64,000 nucleotides of DNA from Streptomyces decoyicus. Lineage in GTDB: Bacteria; Actinomycetota; Actinomycetes; Streptomycetales; Streptomycetaceae. How positions within the stretch are numbered: the first letter of the stretch is position 1; each line of letters starts with the position of its first letter. The stretch spans positions 6,324,001-6,388,000 of the forward strand of contig NZ_CP082301.1 of the NCBI RefSeq assembly GCF_019880305.1, written 5' to 3'. The notes below the pieces were generated by a model. It made no database searches, was not told the DNA's origin, and was given only the letters and a program-made list of their open reading frames with translations. A program made the translations under genes and the position numbers. Shown piece after piece: positions 23,642 through 34,400 of this stretch.

Positions 23642-25309
23642 TTATAGGCCTACGCCGGGCGGGGTGAACGTCGGCGCGCGCCGCGCCGGGTGAGCCTGCT
23701 CGAAGCCGTGTGCGAAGCGGATCAGCTGCGGTTCGCTCCAGGCGGTGCCCATGAAGGTGATGCCGACCGGCAGCCCGTGCACGAACCCGGCGGGGACGTT
23801 GATGGCCGCATAGCCGGCATAGCCCACGGGGATCGCGCTGCCCATGATCTGCGGATCCCCGTTGACCAGGTCGATCTTCCAAGTGGGCGCGCCCGTCGGC
23901 ATCATCAGGGCGTCCACCCGGTGATTCTTCAGTGCCGCGTCGATGCCCTCGTCACGGGCGACCCGGCGCACCGTGGCCACCGCCTTCTTGTACTCGGCGT
24001 CCGACGGCTTGCCCGCGTAATCGGCCACGGTCTGGAGGATGTTCTGGTCGAAGTACTCCAGCTCCGTGTCCGCGTGCGCCTTGTTGTACGCGACGAGCTC
24101 GGCGATGCTGCGGGGGTGATCGCCGGGAGTCCGCGCGAGGTAGGACTCGATGTCGTGCTTCATCTCGGTGATCTGGACGATGAAGGCGGCGTCCAGATCC
24201 GACATCATCTTTTCCGCGGTGGGGATGTTGGCGTTGTCGACGACCACCGCGCCGGCGTTCCTCAGCACCTCGACGGCCTGCTCCGCGACGGCGTCCGCGT
24301 GTGAGCTGTAGCCGGCGAAGACCTCCCTGGTGATGCCGATCCGGGCACCCTTCAGCCCGCCCGGCTTCAGGAAGGGGGTGTAGTCCGAGTGGAACTTGCC
24401 CGCGCTGGCCGCGGTGGCCGTGTCGGTGGGGTCCACCCCGGTGAGCACCCCGAGCAGCAGGGCGGCGTCCGCCACCGTGCGGCAGATCGGGCCGATGGTG
24501 TCGAAGCTCCGTGCCCCCGGGAACATGCCGGTGCGGCTGGTGAGTCCGGTGGTGGGCCGGATGCCGACCACACTGTTGGCGCCCGAGGGGCCCAGGATGG
24601 ACCCGATCGTCTCGGTCCCGATGGCACCCGCGCACAGGCCCGCCGCCGTGGCCGCGGCGGGGCCCGCGCTGGAGCCGTTGGGCGAGCGGTCCAGCTTGTA
24701 CGGGTTGCGGGTCTGGCCGCCCCGCTGGCTGTAACCGCTCGACGAGCTGACCAGCGAGGTCAGATTGGCCTTGCCCAGCGGGATGGCACCGGCCGCGCGC
24801 AGCCGGGCGACCACCGTGGCGTCATGGGCCGGGCGGGCACCCAGCAGCGCACGCAGGCCATTGGTGCTGTGCATCTTGTCCGCGGTGCCGATGTTGTCCT
24901 TGATCAGCAGCGGAATGCCGTGCAGCACGCCGCGGAGCTTGCCCGCCTTGCGCTCGGCGTCCAGCTTCGCGGCCAGCTTCAGCGCCTCCGGATTCGTCTC
25001 CAGGACGGCGTGCAGCGCGGGGCCCGCAAGGTTCAGCTCGGCGATCCGGTCCAGGTAGAACTTGGTGAGTTCCACCGAGGTGAGCTTGCCGGCGGCGAGC
25101 TGCTTGAGCAGGTCGGTGATGCTGGTTTCCGCCAGTCCGCCGCGCGAGGCGAGCAGGGACCGGGCGGGCGCGGCGCGGTCGGGTACCACGGCAGCCCGTG
25201 CCCGGGGCATGCCGAGCCCCAGCATCGCCGGGGCGGCCACCGCCGCTCCGAGCCCCAGCAGTCGGCGACGGTGTATCTCGGGTATGTCGGAAAGATGTTT
25301 TCCGGCCAT
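23642..25309 (-). CDS. Tat-exported amidase (amidase-signature family)
   Basis: A 555-residue amidase of the Ser-cisSer-Lys class. The catalytic Lys lies in GIPLLIKDNIG, the cis-Ser in NGSSAGPAAATAAG and the nucleophile Ser in GTETIGSI, where the usual family GG before the Ser is IG. The N-terminus IHRRRLLGLGAAVAAPAML has a twin-Arg signal pattern, so the enzyme is probably exported folded. ATG 25309 gives this signal; the in-frame start at 25414 would bury it. It lies just downstream of NRPS-C on the same strand, beyond a strong hairpin. Amide hydrolysis of the peptide outside the cell (maturation or self-protection) is possible but unproven; a nutritional amidase is the alternative. Confidence 0.88.
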   Translation of the reverse strand: MAGKHLSDIPEIHRRRLLGLGAAVAAPAMLGLGMPRARAAVVPDRAAPARSLLASRGGLAETSITDLLKQLAAGKLTSVELTKFYLDRIAELNLAGPALHAVLETNPEALKLAAKLDAERKAGKLRGVLHGIPLLIKDNIGTADKMHSTNGLRALLGARPAHDATVVARLRAAGAIPLGKANLTSLVSSSSGYSQRGGQTRNPYKLDRSPNGSSAGPAAATAAGLCAGAIGTETIGSILGPSGANSVVGIRPTTGLTSRTGMFPGARSFDTIGPICRTVADAALLLGVLTGVDPTDTATAASAGKFHSDYTPFLKPGGLKGARIGITREVFAGYSSHADAVAEQAVEVLRNAGAVVVDNANIPTAEKMMSDLDAAFIVQITEMKHDIESYLARTPGDHPRSIAELVAYNKAHADTELEYFDQNILQTVADYAGKPSDAEYKKAVATVRRVARDEGIDAALKNHRVDALMMPTGAPTWKIDLVNGDPQIMGSAIPVGYAGYAAINVPAGFVHGLPVGITFMGTAWSEPQLIRFAHGFEQAHPARRAPTFTPPGVGL

Positions 25310-25437
25310 CGTCTCGCTCTCTGAATCACTGTGAACAGGTGCCAGAGACCGTACGAGGCCGCAATTCTCTTTCGTTATCGGGAACGTCAGCCGCGGCATG
25401 AACCGCGTGGTCACCCTCCCGTCCGGCCGGCCCGGGA

Positions 25438-25468
25438 CCGGGTGGCACGGCGCTGTCGTGCCACCCGG
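25438..25468 (-). terminator. strong hairpin after NRPS-C
   Basis: A perfect 12-bp stem (25438-25449 with 25457-25468) and 7-base loop lie 20 bases after the stop of the last synthetase gene. It is the likely end of the 37-kb minus-strand transcript. Confidence 0.85.
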
Positions 25469-25488
25469 ACCGGGCCGGTATCCGGGTT

Positions 25489-28400
25489 TCAGACCGTGTC
25501 GTCACCCGTCAGGAGCGTTCTGCGCGCGTCCAGTTCCCGCATCCGCTCGGACAGGACGGCGCCCACCGCGTGCAGCGGCTCCCCCTCCAGCAGATCATCG
25601 TGCGGGCAGGCGATGCGGCGGTTCTCGATACCACCGGCGACCACGCGGCTCCACGCCTGCGGCATCGCGGCGGGGTCCGCCCGGCCGACCGTCGTGGTGA
25701 AGAGCAGCAGGTCACCCTTGAACGTGCCGGGCTCATAACGGCTGTTGTTGCCGACACCGTTGATCATCGCGTCGAGAATCCGGGCGAGCTGCTCTTCGGT
25801 GAAGTTCCCCGGCAGCCCGGCCCGCAGCGAGTCGATCACCTGCTCCCGCTGCCGCGCCTCGTCGTACCCCTCGCCGTTCCCCCGGCCCAGGTCGGCATGG
25901 AACCTGGCGAGCACCTGCCCGTCGTCGAGCGGTACGGCCTCGACGTCACCACCGGGGTACGCGTCGAGGACGGCCAGCAGCTCCACCTCCTCTCCCAGGT
26001 CCTGGAGCCGGGTGGCGATCGCGTGCACGATGTTGCCGCCCAGGGAATAACCCAGCAGGCGGTACGGGCCGGCCGGCTGGACCCGCCGGATCTGCGCGGT
26101 GTAGTCCTCGACCATCTCCGCGAAGGTCTCCGGGAGGGCAGCGTCCCCGGCCAGTCCACGGCTCTGAAGCCCGTAGACGGGCGTGTCAGCGGCCAGCACT
26201 CCCAACAAGCCGGTGTAGCACCAACTCAGCGGTACGGAGGGGTGCGCACAGAACAGCGGGGTGCCGGTCCCGGACGCGCGCAGCGGCAGCAGCACGCCCA
26301 GGCCGTCGTCCTGGCGCGCGTCCCCGGCGCCCCCGCCGGTCCGCCGGGCGAGGCCGGCGACGGTGGGCGCCCCGAAGACCTCGCGCACGGTGAGTTCGAT
26401 GCCGAACTCACCACGGATCCGGCCGGTGAGCCGGGTCGCGAGCAGGGAGTGGCCGCCCAGGTCGAAGAAGTTGTCGTCGATCCCGACCCGGTCCGCGCCG
26501 AGTACCTCCGCGAAGATCGCGCACAGCTTCTCCTCGTGGGCGTCGCGCGGACCCCTGCCGTCCGCGGCACCGCTGAATTCCGGGGCGGGAAGCGCCGTGC
26601 GGTCGAGCTTGCCGTTCGGTGTGAGGGGCAGTGCGTCCAGGGTGACGAACGCGGAGGGCACCATGTACTCCGGCAGCACCTCGGCCACCCGGCTGCGCAG
26701 CTCTGCCCCCTCCAGCTCGGCGCCGTTCGCCCCGGCGGGCACGACGTAGGCGACGATGCGCCGGTCGCCGGGCCGGTCCTCCCGCACGATCACCGCGACC
26801 TGCCCGGCGGCAGGCTGGGCGGCGAGGACGTTCTCGATCTCGCCGAGCTCGATGCGGAAGCCACGGACCTTGACCTGGTGGTCGACCCGGCCGATGAACT
26901 CCAGCTGTCCGTCGGCGCGGCGGCGCACGAGGTCACCGGTGCGGTACATGCGACCGCCACCGGCGCTGAACGGGTCGGCGACGAAGCGGGTGGCGGTCAG
27001 CTCCGGACGGCCGAGGTAGCCCCGGGCCAGCCCCGGACCGGAGAGGTAGAGCTCCCCGGGAACTCCTGCCGGCACCGGCTGGAGCGCGGAGTCGAGGACG
27101 TACAGCCGGGTGTTGAACACCGGCCGGCCGATCGGCGTCGGGCCCGCCCCCTGCTCCGGGCCGCAGACCGCGAAGCAGGTGTCCACCGTGGCCTCCGTCG
27201 GACCGTAGGCGTTGACCATGCGCCGCCCCGCCGACCAGAACGCCGTGACATCCGGCGGGCACGCCTCGGCCCCCACCATCAGCGACGCCAGCGACGGCAG
27301 CTCCCGACGGGGCAGGCCCACCAGGATCGACGCCGGCATGTGCGCGTGCGTGATCTCCCGCTCCGCCAGGAACTCCGCGAGCTCCTCCCCGGCGAGGGGG
27401 CGAGGGGGCAGTACCAGACAGGCCCCGGACAACAGGCCCATGCACAGCTCCGCCACGGACACGTCGAAGCTCGGAGAAACCAGCTGGGAGACCCGGCACC
27501 CCGGTCCCGCACCCAGCCGGGCCGTCTGATGCGCCGACAGGTTCGCCACTCCTCTGTGGGAGACGACGACGCCCTTGGGCTGACCGGTGGACCCGGAGGT
27601 GTAGATGAGGTAGGCGGGGTGGGTGGTGAGCAGCGGTGTGGTGCGGTGGGAGTTGTTCGGGTTGGTAGCGGGCCGGCCGGTGTCGCTGCCGGTATCGAGG
27701 ACGACGCTGGTCAGGTCGCTGTCGGTGTCGAGGATGACCGTGGTCAGGTCGGTGTCGGGCAGACCGGCCGCGGTGTTCTTGTCGGTGACGAGCAGGGTGG
27801 GCCGGGCGTCGCCGAGCATGTAGGTGAGGCGGTCGGCCGGGTAGTCCGGGTCGAGGGGTACGTAGGCAGCGCCCGCTTTGACGATGGCGAGGATCGCCAC
27901 GACGAAGTCGATGCTGCGGGGGAGGGCGACGGCAACGTACTTTTCGGGCCCCGCGCCCTGGGCGATGAGGTGATGGGCGAACTGGTTGGCGCGGGTGTTC
28001 AGCTCGGCGTAGGTGAGCCGGGTCCCCTCGTGCTCCAGGGCGGGCGCGTCCGGGGTACGGGCCACCTGGGCCTCGAAGAGTTCGGGCAGGGTGGCCTCGG
28101 GAACGTCGCGTGCGGAGTCGTTCCAGCCGTGGAGCAGCAGCTCACGCTCCTCTACGGAGAGGATGTCCAGCTCCGCGATCGGGCGTGAGGCGTCCTCGAC
28201 GGCGTTGCGCAGCAGGCGTTCCAGCCGTGCCGCGATGTTCTCGGCGGTCCCCCGGTCGAAGAGGTCGGTCGCGAACTCGACCACCCCCCGCATGCCGACG
28301 GCCTCACCACCCTCACCGAAGACCTCCAGGAGGTTGACTGCCAGGTCGACCTTGGCCACACCGGTATCGACGCCCGCACTTTCGGCGGAGAGCCCCCGCA

Positions 28401-31400
28401 TGGCGAACTCACCGTCGGAAGCCGACTCAAGACCCAGAACAACCTGGAAGAGGGGGTTGTGTGCGAGGGAGCGGGTGGGGTTGAGGAGTTCGACGAGGCG
28501 TTCGAAGGGGACGTCTTGGTGGGTGTAGGCGGCGAGGTCGGTTTCTCGTACGCGTGCGAGGAGTTCGGCGAAGGTGGGGTTGCCGGAGGTGTCGGTGCGT
28601 AGGACGAGGGTGTTGATGAAGAAGCCGACGAGGTTGTCGAGTGCGTCGTCGGTGCGTCCGGCGATGGGGGAGCCGAGGGGGATGTCGGTGCCTGCGCCGA
28701 GGCGGGTCAGGAGTGTGGCCAGTGCTGTCTGGACGACCATGAAGACGCTGGCTTGGTGTTCGCGTGCCAGGCGGGTGATGCCGTGGTGCAGCTCGGTGTC
28801 CCAGACGAAGGGGACGCCGGCGCCGTGGTGGCCGGCGATGGCGGGCCGGGGCCGGTCGGTGGGGAGTTCGAGGTGGTCGGGGAGAGCGGTGAGGGTGGTG
28901 CGCCAGTAGTCGATCTGGCGGGAGATGAGGCTCTGTGGATCGCTCTCGTCGCCGAGGACTTCGCGTTGCCAGAGCGCGTAATCGGCGTACTGGACGGGCA
29001 GTGGTGCCCACTGCGGAGCGGTGCCGTCACGGCGGGCCGCGTAGGCGGTGGCGAGATCCTGGGCGAGGGGGCCCATGGACCAGCCGTCGCCGGCGATGTG
29101 GTGGGCCAGGATCAGCAGGGTGTGCTGGTCGGCCGCCGTGGTGAACACCCAGGCGCGCAGGGGCACGTCTCTGGTCAGGTCGAAGGTGTGGGTGACCGCC
29201 TGGCTGACGGCGGCGTCCAGGTCGTCTTCGTCGGTGGGGACGATGTCGATGGCCGGCCGGGCGGCATCGCCGTGCAGGACCTGCTGGTAGGGCGTTCCGT
29301 CGTACTCGGGGAAGACGGTGCGCAGGGTTTCGTGCCGGTCGGTGAGGTCGTGGATGGCGTCGCGGAGTGCTGCGGTGTCGAGTTCACCGGTCAGCCGAAG
29401 CACCAGCGGCACGTTGTAGGTCGCGCTCGGCCCCTCCAACTGGTGGAGGAACCACAGGCGTTGCTGAGCGGGGGAGAGCGGGATGTGGTCGGGGCGAGGC
29501 CTGGGGGTGAGCGGGGTCCGTGTTCCGGTGGTGTGGTGGAGGCGGGTGGCGAGGGTGGCGACGGTGGGTGCTTCGAAGAGGTCGCGGACGGTGAGTTCGG
29601 TGTTGAGGGTGGTGCGGATGCGGCTGGTGAGGCGGGTGGCGAGGAGGGAGTGGCCGCCGAGGTCGAAGAAGTTGTCGTCGATACCGACGCGGTCCACGCC
29701 GAGGGTTTCGGCGAAGGCGTGGCAGAGGAGTTCTTCGTGGGTGTTGCGGGGGCCTCGGGTGGTTGTGGTGGGGGTGAACTGGGGGGCGGGGAGGGCCTTG
29801 TGGTCCAGCTTTCCGTTGGGTGTCAGGGGCAGCACATCCAGCGTGACGACGGCTGCGGGGACCATGTAGTCCGGCAGGGTCTGCGCGGCGTGTTCGCGCA
29901 GGTCGACGGTTGCCGTATCAGCGCCCTCCGCGGGAACGACGTAGGCGACGATGCGTTGGTCGCCGGGCTGGTCTTCGCGGACGATGACGGCTGTCTGTCG
30001 CACGTGGGGGTGGTGGGTGAGGGTGGCTTCGATTTCGCCGAGTTCGATGCGGTAGCCGCGGACTTTGACTTGGGTGTCGATGCGTCCGGCGAATTCGAGT
30101 TGTCCGTCGGGGCGTCGGCGGGCGAGGTCGCCGGTGCGGTACATGCGGGTGCCGGGGGTGCCGTGGGGGTTGGCGGTGAAGCGGGTGGCGGTGAGGTCGG
30201 GGCGGTGGAGGTATCCGCGGGCGAGGAGGTCGCCGGCGATGTAGAGCTCGCCGGTGACGTTGGGGGGTACGGGCTGGAGGTGGGCGTCGAGGATGTGGAT
30301 CTGGGTGTTCCAGATCGGGTGTCCGATGGTGATGGTGCCGGTGGGGGCGGGCTGGCCGGGTTCGATGCGGTACTGGGTGCAGCCGACGGTGGTTTCGGTG
30401 GGGCCGTATTCGTTGATGACGGTGGTGCCGGGGTGGTCGCGGCGCCACTCGTCGAGGGCTTCGCCGAGGAGGGCTTCACCACCGAGGACGAGCTGCTGGG
30501 TGGGTGAGAGGTGCGGGGGCAGGTTCTTGAGCAGGCTCAGGTGTGAGGGTGTGGCCTTGACGAAGGTCGGCGCCTGGTCAAGGTCCGGGGCGGTGCCTTC
30601 GTCCAACTCGACCAGATGCGCGCAGCCGCCGAGGGTGAGGGGTCCGAGGAGGCCGGTGACGGTGAGGTCGAAGGAGACCGGCGAGTGGACGAGAGTCCGT
30701 CCGCTCATGGCGGGGTAGGCGGCGTGGGCCCAGCGGAGGTAGAGGTTCAGCGAGCGGTGCTCGACGACGACACCCTTGGGCCGCCCTGTGGAGCCAGACG
30801 TGTAGATGACGAAGACAGGATGCGAGGTCTTCGCCTCATCCAACCGGTCAGCATTGGTGGGATCGGTGACGGGGAGACCGGCTGTGTGGAGCTGATCGGT
30901 GGTCAGCGTGGTGACGCCCGTCTCCGGCAGGCCGGCGGCGGTGTCCTTGTCGGTGATGAGCAGGGTGGGCCGGGCGTCGCTGAAGAGGTAGGCGATGCGG
31001 TCGGCGGGGTAGTCGGGGTCGACGGGGAGGTAGGCGGCGCCGGTTTTGGCGACGGCGAGGATCGCCACGACGACGTCGATCGTGCGGGGCAGGGCGAGGG
31101 CGACGATCTGCTCGGGGCCGACGTTTCTGCTGATGAGGTGATGTGCGAGCTGGTTGGCGCGGGCGTTCAGCTCGCTGTAGGTGAGCTGGGTGCCCTCGTG
31201 CTCCAGGGCGGGCGCGTCCGGGGTACGGGCCACCTGGGCCTCGAAGAGTTCGGCGAGGGTGGCGTCGGGAACGTTGCGCGCGGTGTTGTTCCAGCCGTGG
31301 AGCAGCAGCTCACGTTCCTGCGCGGAGAGGACGTCGACCTCTCCGATGGGGCGTGAGGCGTCCTCGACCGCGTTGCGCAGCAGGCGTTCCAGCCACGCCG

Positions 31401-34400
31401 CGATGCTCTCGGCGGTCTGCCGGTCGAAGAGGTCGGTCGCGAACTCCACCGATCCCCGCATGCCCGAGGGCACACCGCGGCTGTCCAGCTGCTCCTCAAG
31501 CGCGAACGACAGGTCGAACTTGGCCGACGCCGCGTCCAGAGCGTGCTCCCGGACCGCCAGCCCCGCCAGATCGAGTTCGAGGTCACTGCTGTTCTGGAAG
31601 GTCAATATCACCTGGAAGAGGGGGTGGTGCGCCAGGGAGCGGGTGGGATTGACGATCTCCACGAGCCGCTCGAAGGGCACGTCCTGGTGGGCGTAGGCCG
31701 CCAGGTCCGCTTCCCGCACCCGCCCCAGGAGTTCGGCGAAGGTGGGGTCGCCGGAGGTGTCGGTGCGCAGCACCAGCGTGTTGACGAAGAACCCGACCAG
31801 ATCCTCCAGCGCGTCGTCGGTGCGTCCGGCGATGGGCGAGCCGATGGGGATGTCGGTGCCGGCGCCGAGTCGGGTCAGCAGTGCGGCGATGCCGGCCTGG
31901 ACGACCATGAAGACACTGACCTGATGTTCGCGTGCGAGCCGCACCATGCCCCGGTGCACCTCGGCGTCCAGCTCCATCTCGACGCTGTCGCCCTGGTGGC
32001 TGGCCACCGCGGGCCGCGGCCGGTCGGCGGGGAGCTCCAGCTGCTCGGGGAGTCCTGCCAGAGTGCTGCGCCAGTAGGCGATCTGCCGGGAGAGGACGCT
32101 GTCCGGGTCGCTCTCGTCGCCGAGGACTTCGCGCTGCCAGAGGGTGTAGTCGGCGTATTGGACCGGCAGTGGGGCCCAGTGCGGGGTGGCGCCGTCGCAG
32201 CGGGCGGTGTAGGCGGTGGACAGGTCGTGGGCGAGGGGGGCCAGGGAGGCGCCGTCGCTGACGATGTGGTGGGCGAGGAGGAGGACGAGGTGTTCGTCGT
32301 GCGCGAGGGTGAAGACCCAGGCGCGCAGCGGCACGTCCTTGGTCAGGTCGAAGGTGTGGGTGCTGGCCTGGTCGACGGCGGTGTTCAGGTCGGCTTCGTC
32401 GACGGGGACGATGTCGATGACCGGCCGGGCGGCGTCGCCGTGCAGGACGTGCTGGTAGGGGGCACCGTCGGTGTGGGGGAAGACGGTGCGCAGGCTCTCG
32501 TGCCGGTCGGTGAGGTCATGGATCGCCTCGCGCAGTGCCTTGACGTCCAGTTCGCCGGTCAGCCGTAGCGGCATCGGCACGTTGTACGTCGCGCTCGGTC
32601 CCTCCAACTGGTGGAGGAACCACAGCCGTCGCTGCGCGTACGACAGCGGCACCCGCTCGGGCCGCTCCACCGGCACCAACGCCGCACGTGCCCCGGCCAC
32701 ATGGTCCAGCCGGCCGGCCAGCCCGGCCGCGGTCGGGGTCTCGAAAAGGTCCCGGACCGCGGGCTCCACTCCCAGTACGGTACGGACCCGGCTGATCAGA
32801 CGCATGGCGAGGAGCGAGTGTCCGCCGAGGTCGAAGAAGTTGTCCTCGGCCCCGACCCGGTCCACGCCCAGGACCTCGGCGAAGAGACCGCACAGGATCT
32901 CCTCCCGGGGGTCGCGCGGGCGCCGGGAGGCGGTGGTGGACACGAGGTCGGGAGCCGGAAGAGCACGCCGGTCCAGCTTGCCGTTCGGCGTCAGGGGCAA
33001 CGCGTCGAGGAGAACGAAGGCCGCGGGGACCATGTAGTCCGGCAGTGTCTGTGCGGCGTGTTCGCGCAGGCCGGTGGGTGCCGTGCCGGTGTCTTCGGCC
33101 GGGACGACATAGGCCACGATCCGCTGGTCACCGGGCCGGTCCTCGCGGACGACAACTGCCGCCTGCCGTACCAGGGGATGGCTGCCGACCACGGCTTCGA
33201 TCTCGCCCGGCTCGATGCGCAGGCCACGGATCTTCACCTGGTCGTCGGCGCGGCCGGCGAACTCCAGCAGCCCGTCCGCGCGGCGCTTCACCACGTCGCC
33301 CGTACGGTACATACGGGTCCCCGGCGCCCCGAAGGGATCGGCGACGAACCGCCCGGCCGTCAGGTCCGTACGGCCCAGATAACCCCGTGCCAGCTGGTCG
33401 CCCGCGACATACAACTCGCCCGGCACGCCCACCGGTACCGGCTTCAGAGCGGCGTCCAGGACATGGATACGCGTGTTCCAGACGGGGCGGCCGACCGGTA
33501 CCACGCCCGTATCCGCGGCAGGGTCGAAGGTGTGGGTGGTGATCTGCACGGTCGACTCGGTCGGCCCGTAGAGGTTGGTCACGCTCACCCCCCAGGACTC
33601 GGCCGTCCGCGCCGCCAGGGCAGGTGCGAGGGGCTCGCCGCCGACGAAGATCCGTTGCAGCGGCAGCGCTTCGTCGTCACGGACCGCGCCGGCCACGACG
33701 GCCAGCAGGGAGGGCACGAACTGGGCCACGGTGACGCCGTGTTGCCGGATGTACGCGAGCAGCCGCTCCGGTTCCCGGGTGAGGGACTCGGGCGCGACGC
33801 AGAGCGTGGCGCCGGTGAGCAGCGGGAGCCAGATCTCCCAGACCGACGCGTCGAAGGTGAGCGCGGTGCGGGCCAGGACGGTGTCCTGCGCGCCGAGCGG
33901 GAACGCGCCGGCCATCCAGGACATGTGGTTGACGAGGGCGCCGTGCTCGACCAGGACGCCCTTCGGGGTGCCGGTGGACCCCGACGTGTAGATGGCGTAC
34001 GCGGGGTGGGAGGGCAGGACCCCGGGGCCGGCCGGCGCGGTGGCCGGCTGCGCGGCGAGCGCCTCTTGGATATCGGCGGCGTCCAGCACCAGCTGCGGGA
34101 TGCCGGCGCCGGCTGTCGCGGCGGCCGACTCGGTGGCCGTGATCACCATGGCCGGGGCGGCGTCGGCGAGGGTGAAGGAGATCCGGTCCTTGGGGTGGCC
34201 GGGGTCCAGGGGCAGATAGGCCGCCCCGCTCTTCAGCACGCCGAACAGCGCCACGATCATGTCCGCGGAGCGGGGCAGGGCCAGTGCCACGAGCTGCTCC
34301 GGGCGGGCACCACGAGCGATCAGCAGCTGGGCGAGACGGTTGGCCCGCTCGTTCAGCTCCGCGTAGGTGAGGGCGGTCTCCTCGCACACCACCGCGGTGG

